In this document: in pieces, positions 60,510 through 64,000 of the stretch | Position numbering within the stretch: the first letter of the stretch is position 1 | Layout: every line of letters starts with the position of its first letter | Source: Campylobacterales bacterium | Lineage (GTDB): Bacteria; Campylobacterota; Campylobacteria; Campylobacterales; Sulfurimonadaceae | Length of the DNA: 64,000 nt | Reading direction: 5' to 3' | NCBI GenBank assembly: GCA_026390075.1 | Contig: JAPLGP010000018.1 | Location: forward strand, 1 to 64,000 | Notes under the pieces: generated by a model | What the model was told of the DNA's origin: nothing | The model's database searches: none | The model's input: only the letters and a program-made list of their open reading frames with translations | Position numbers and translations under genes: made by a program

Positions 60510-60953
60510 TTAAGCAAAAATTTCTTTACCACTTACATACCCTACTATAATCCCAACGAGTAATGATGGCAAATAAATAAAAATATCTAAAAGCTCATTA
60601 TTTTTCAGTGCAATAAATCCTAAAACTAAAAACAGATACGGCACAAGTCGAAAGAGTGAAAAACCTGCCTTTGAGCCATTTTTCATATCTTTAAAGTTTA
60701 CTAATTTTATTTTATTTTTCTCTTCTTGAACTATAGTTTTAAGGTCAAGCTCTTCTGCTGGTGCTTCATTTATCGGCTCATCATCATAAAGTCCATGTGG
60801 ATCTTCTAGCTCATCGAGAAAATCTCTTTTTTCTTCTACTATATCAGCTTCAACTTGAGCATTTACCATTTTTTTATAAGCGAATGATGAAAAATACGAA
60901 GCTATAACAAGAATTTCTGTAAAAGCAAGAAGCTTAATAGCTTTTTTCACCAT
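60510..60953 (-). CDS. Hypothetical membrane protein
   Basis: Start set at [21 protein letters not shown]; overlaps the upstream AtpI-like ORF stop. Confidence 0.6.
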   Translation of the reverse strand: MVKKAIKLLAFTEILVIASYFSSFAYKKMVNAQVEADIVEEKRDFLDELEDPHGLYDDEPINEAPAEELDLKTIVQEEKNKIKLVNFKDMKNGSKAGFSLFRLVPYLFLVLGFIALKNNELLDIFIYLPSLLVGIIVGYVSGKEIFA

Positions 60954-61248
60954 AATCCTCGTCATCATCATTATCATCAAGTTTTTTCTTAATAGCATAT
61001 CGTGGCTCTTTAGCCAACTCTTCATACTCTTTATACTGTTTTGCATACGCTTTATAAACATTGAGTATTGCCGCTGCGATTCCTATTCCTACACCAACCC
61101 AAAATAACCAAGAAATAGAAGTTAAACTACGAAGTAAATAGCCTATTCCTACACCCATAAGAACTGCCACAACCATTGAAATACCTAAAGAGAGACTATC
61201 TGCTGCCTCTATTATAGGTTTGATTCTAGGTTTTTTTTCTTCATCCAT
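60934..61248 (-). CDS. AtpZ/AtpI-like membrane protein
   Basis: [47 protein letters not shown]. Confidence 0.7.
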   Translation of the reverse strand: MDEEKKPRIKPIIEAADSLSLGISMVVAVLMGVGIGYLLRSLTSISWLFWVGVGIGIAAAILNVYKAYAKQYKEYEELAKEPRYAIKKKLDDNDDDEDYGEKSY

Positions 61249-62533
61249 TTGTAATTTCCTTCAACACTTTCGCACTCGCTTTTATTGTATCTTCTATCAT
61301 CTCATCTGTAATCGCTGTTGAGATAAAACCTGTTTCATATAAGGAACACGCAAAATAAAAACCTTCTTTTAACATTCCAGAGTGAAATTTAGCAAAAAGT
61401 TCAGCGTCCGAGTTACAAGCATCTGCAAAGTTTTTCACTGGTTTATCATTAAAGAAAAATCCGAACATGCTTCCTCTTACATCGATTTGCATAGGGATTC
61501 CACATGCCAAGGCTGACTCTTTCATACCCTCAACAAGTCTTTTTGCACGAGCTTCCAAAACAGAAATAACTCTTGCATTTTGTTTTAACTTTGTGAGTGT
61601 TGCAAGACCTGCTGCCATTGCAACTGGATTTCCGCTGAGCGTTCCTGCTTGATACACTGGACCTTCTGGAGAGAGTTTTGACATTATCTCAGCCCTTGCC
61701 CCAAAAGCACCCACTGGCATACCGCCACCGATAACTTTTCCAAGAGTTAAGATATCAGGCTTCACGCCTGTAATAGACTCTGCACCATTTACACTCGCAC
61801 GAAAACCACTCATAACTTCATCAAAAATAAGAAGAGTTCCATTTGCATCACAAAGTTTTCTTAACTCATATAAGAACTCTTTATCTGCTGGAACTAAACC
61901 CATATTTCCTGCAATTGGTTCAATAATTACACATGCTATATCTTTTGAGTCGTTAAAACATTTTTTTACACTCTCGATGTCATTGTAAGTTGCTAAAAGT
62001 GTATGTTTTGTAAAATCAGCTGGAACACCTGGTGAGCTTGGATTTCCAAAAGTAGCAGCTCCACTTCCCGCTTGAACTAAAAGTGAATCGCTATGACCAT
62101 GATAACAACCAGTAAATTTCACTATGTCATCACGATTTGTAAAACCCCTTGCAAGACGAATAGCACTCATTACAGCCTCAGTTCCACTACTTACAAATCT
62201 CACTTTATCCATAGAATCAAAAAATGAAATAACAAGTTTGGCTAACTCTGTTTCTGCGAGTGTTGGCGCACCAAAGCTAAGACCATGTTTTACAGCTTCT
62301 ATTACAGCCGCTTCTATCGTTTCATCTCTATGACCAAAAAGAAGTGGACCCCAACTTTGAACAAAGTCAACATACTCATTTCCATCCACATCACGCAAAT
62401 AAGCACCCTCGCCTTCAGTGATAAAAAGAGGCGTTCCCCCAACACTTTTAAATGCTCTAACAGGAGAGTTTACTCCACCTGGGATTAAACTTTGTGCTTC
62501 TTCAAATGCTTTTATTGATGCGTCTATACTCAT
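61241..62533 (-). CDS. hemL: Glutamate-1-semialdehyde 2,1-aminomutase
   Basis: [50 protein letters not shown]. Confidence 0.95.
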   Translation of the reverse strand: MSIDASIKAFEEAQSLIPGGVNSPVRAFKSVGGTPLFITEGEGAYLRDVDGNEYVDFVQSWGPLLFGHRDETIEAAVIEAVKHGLSFGAPTLAETELAKLVISFFDSMDKVRFVSSGTEAVMSAIRLARGFTNRDDIVKFTGCYHGHSDSLLVQAGSGAATFGNPSSPGVPADFTKHTLLATYNDIESVKKCFNDSKDIACVIIEPIAGNMGLVPADKEFLYELRKLCDANGTLLIFDEVMSGFRASVNGAESITGVKPDILTLGKVIGGGMPVGAFGARAEIMSKLSPEGPVYQAGTLSGNPVAMAAGLATLTKLKQNARVISVLEARAKRLVEGMKESALACGIPMQIDVRGSMFGFFFNDKPVKNFADACNSDAELFAKFHSGMLKEGFYFACSLYETGFISTAITDEMIEDTIKASAKVLKEITNG

Positions 62534-62628
62534 TTTATGACCTTATGATTTTTGCGTTATTATAGCAAAGTTGCATTAATATTCATTTGCTATAATTCGA
62601 GAAAAATTTTAGATAAAACGGAAAAACA

Positions 62629-63489
62629 GTGTACAGATCTTCTTTTGCTTTCTTTGTTGCATTTTTATTGCACTTTATATTATTTTTACTATTTTGGATT
62701 ATTGTACATTTCTTACCAGATGTAAAAAAACCAAATGAACCAAAAGAAGAAAAAATTAAAATCTCCCTAAAAGAGATGCCTAAAAAAGAGAAGAAACCTG
62801 AAGTACCCGTGGAACAACCAGCACCTGTCGCCCCATCCATCGCTCCACCGATGCCAAAAGGCTCTCAACTCAAAGAGATAGTAAAAGAAGAGCCTTTAAA
62901 GTTTGAACCAAAACAACAACCAACGAAACCAAAATTAAATCCTGCGCCTGAGATTATTAAACCAGAGCCAAAACAACAACCAAAAATAGAACCACTTCCA
63001 GATAAAAAAATATATATTCCCTTCAAAGAAGAGAAAAAAGAACCAAAAGTAGAAGACCCTCTTGCTTGGATGAGCGAAGATAAATCTGCAGAAGAAGACA
63101 AAAAAGTGAAAGTAAAAACGGAAAATGGAAGTAGCATAAATCAAAATATTAAAGAACTCTACGGAGATGTATTTGGTAAACTCACTCCTGGACAACAAAA
63201 ATATATTTTAGATAATCAAGAAATTATGAGACGCATCACACAAGAGACGCTCACGCGTGTTGCAAGTGTCAATTTAAGAAGAGAAAATGTAAATACAAGT
63301 AATGTTATAGAGTTTTATCTTCATCCAAATGGAGATATGACAGACTTTAAATTTTTACAAAAAAGCGGTATTTATGTTATTGATGACACAACAAAAGAGA
63401 CTATTGAATACTCTTACAGCAAATATCCTCGACCTACTGAAAAAATATTAATTCGGTACAATGTTTTTTACAATTTAGCACATCGTTAA
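62629..63489 (+). CDS. TonB-like energy transducer (GTG start)
   Basis: N-terminal TM, Pro/Lys/Glu-rich linker, TonB-like C-terminus SNVIEFYLHPNGDMTDFKFLQKSGIYVIDD. Confidence 0.75.
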   Translation: MYRSSFAFFVAFLLHFILFLLFWIIVHFLPDVKKPNEPKEEKIKISLKEMPKKEKKPEVPVEQPAPVAPSIAPPMPKGSQLKEIVKEEPLKFEPKQQPTKPKLNPAPEIIKPEPKQQPKIEPLPDKKIYIPFKEEKKEPKVEDPLAWMSEDKSAEEDKKVKVKTENGSSINQNIKELYGDVFGKLTPGQQKYILDNQEIMRRITQETLTRVASVNLRRENVNTSNVIEFYLHPNGDMTDFKFLQKSGIYVIDDTTKETIEYSYSKYPRPTEKILIRYNVFYNLAHR

Positions 63490-63490
63490 T

Positions 63491-63563
63491 TTCCACATGC
63501 CATAAGCAAAACAAGAAAACAGACTTATAGCTCTAACAATTCCACATGCCATGGCATGTGGAA
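63491..63563. repeat. Cluster of three GGCATGTGGAA motifs, two forming a perfect inverted repeat
   Basis: TTCCACATGCC at 63491-63501; TTCCACATGCCatGGCATGTGGAA at 63540-63563. Confidence 0.85.
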
Positions 63564-63570
63564 ACTATTT

Positions 63571-64000
63571 TTATTCTTGTATTTTCGCTAAGATTGTATC
63601 AGCCTGAGTGTGAATGTCATCAATAAATTCTGTTTCTATACTACATTCGAGTATTGAATTTTTTATAAGTTGATTATTTTGGATATCTTCATTGATTGTA
63701 GATATACTATTTTCACTTAAAATCATAAAATCATCCCCTTCAACTCTAAAAACAATACAATCTTTATATAAAGTATTTATAAATTTTGAAAATTTTACCA
63801 AAAACTCATCCCCTTTCGCCCAAGAGAATTGTCTGTTGTACTCTGAAAAGTTGTGCAATTTTATCTTATAAATATATGCAGATTGAAAACTTACATGGTA
63901 TCTAAGTAAGAAAGATAAGTACTCTATTACAAATAAATTCGTAAGTCTATCTTTGTAAAAATAGGAAAATCTTTGCTCTTCTATAGATGTTTTTGGTAAT
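63571..64000 (-). CDS. GGDEF-domain-like protein with degenerate signature (partial, runs off the window)
   Basis: Manual extension past the listed ORF: EEQRFSYFYKDRLTNLFVIEYLSFLLRYHVSFQSAYIYKIKLHNFSEYNRQFSWAKGDEFLVKFS; AKGDEF replaces GGDEF. Confidence 0.65.
   Translation of the reverse strand, partial: LPKTSIEEQRFSYFYKDRLTNLFVIEYLSFLLRYHVSFQSAYIYKIKLHNFSEYNRQFSWAKGDEFLVKFSKFINTLYKDCIVFRVEGDDFMILSENSISTINEDIQNNQLIKNSILECSIETEFIDDIHTQADTILAKIQE

Noticed and set aside
62865-63198. Minus-strand ORFs inside the TonB-like gene
   Set aside because: Reverse of the Pro/Lys/Glu-rich linker; artefact.

Overview
The window is AT-rich bacterial chromosome with Campylobacterota (Sulfurimonas-like) gene content. 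That assignment is inferred from gene families and gene order, not from a search. Most of it is dense housekeeping sequence: rnpB, trpD, tsaE, lptB, rpoN, tRNA-Glu/gltX, metG, queC, ybeY, mrdA, lptA/lptC/kdsC, hisB, recN, nadK, aspS, adk, dapD, leuB/leuD, flgG/flgF, rpoD, hemL. A compact ~8.8 kb filamentous-phage (inovirus-type) prophage lies at ~11.05-19.89 kb. It carries an HUH Rep, a Zot/pI ATPase, a pIII-like adhesin, a pVIII-like coat protein and small regulators. It is bounded by a 24-bp direct repeat resembling a dif/Xer site, and I see no integrase of its own. The most striking signal is a short oriented motif, 5'-TTGGCATGTGGAA-3'. By eye the 9-mer core GGCATGTGG occurs ~33 times on both strands, against well under one expected at this base composition. 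It occurs inside genes in several reading frames and is enriched between genes, where it repeatedly forms inverted-repeat pairs at gene ends. It is absent from most of the prophage. This is how DNA uptake sequences behave in Neisseria and Pasteurellaceae, so I propose it as a candidate DNA uptake sequence in this lineage. Other items: a mini switch of an S24 repressor, a perfect palindrome and a divergent 25-aa peptide; a REC-ribbon-helix-helix response regulator; a Mur-ligase-like protein lacking the P-loop; a DUF-Glu-repeat-HTH protein; and phage iterons and hairpins.
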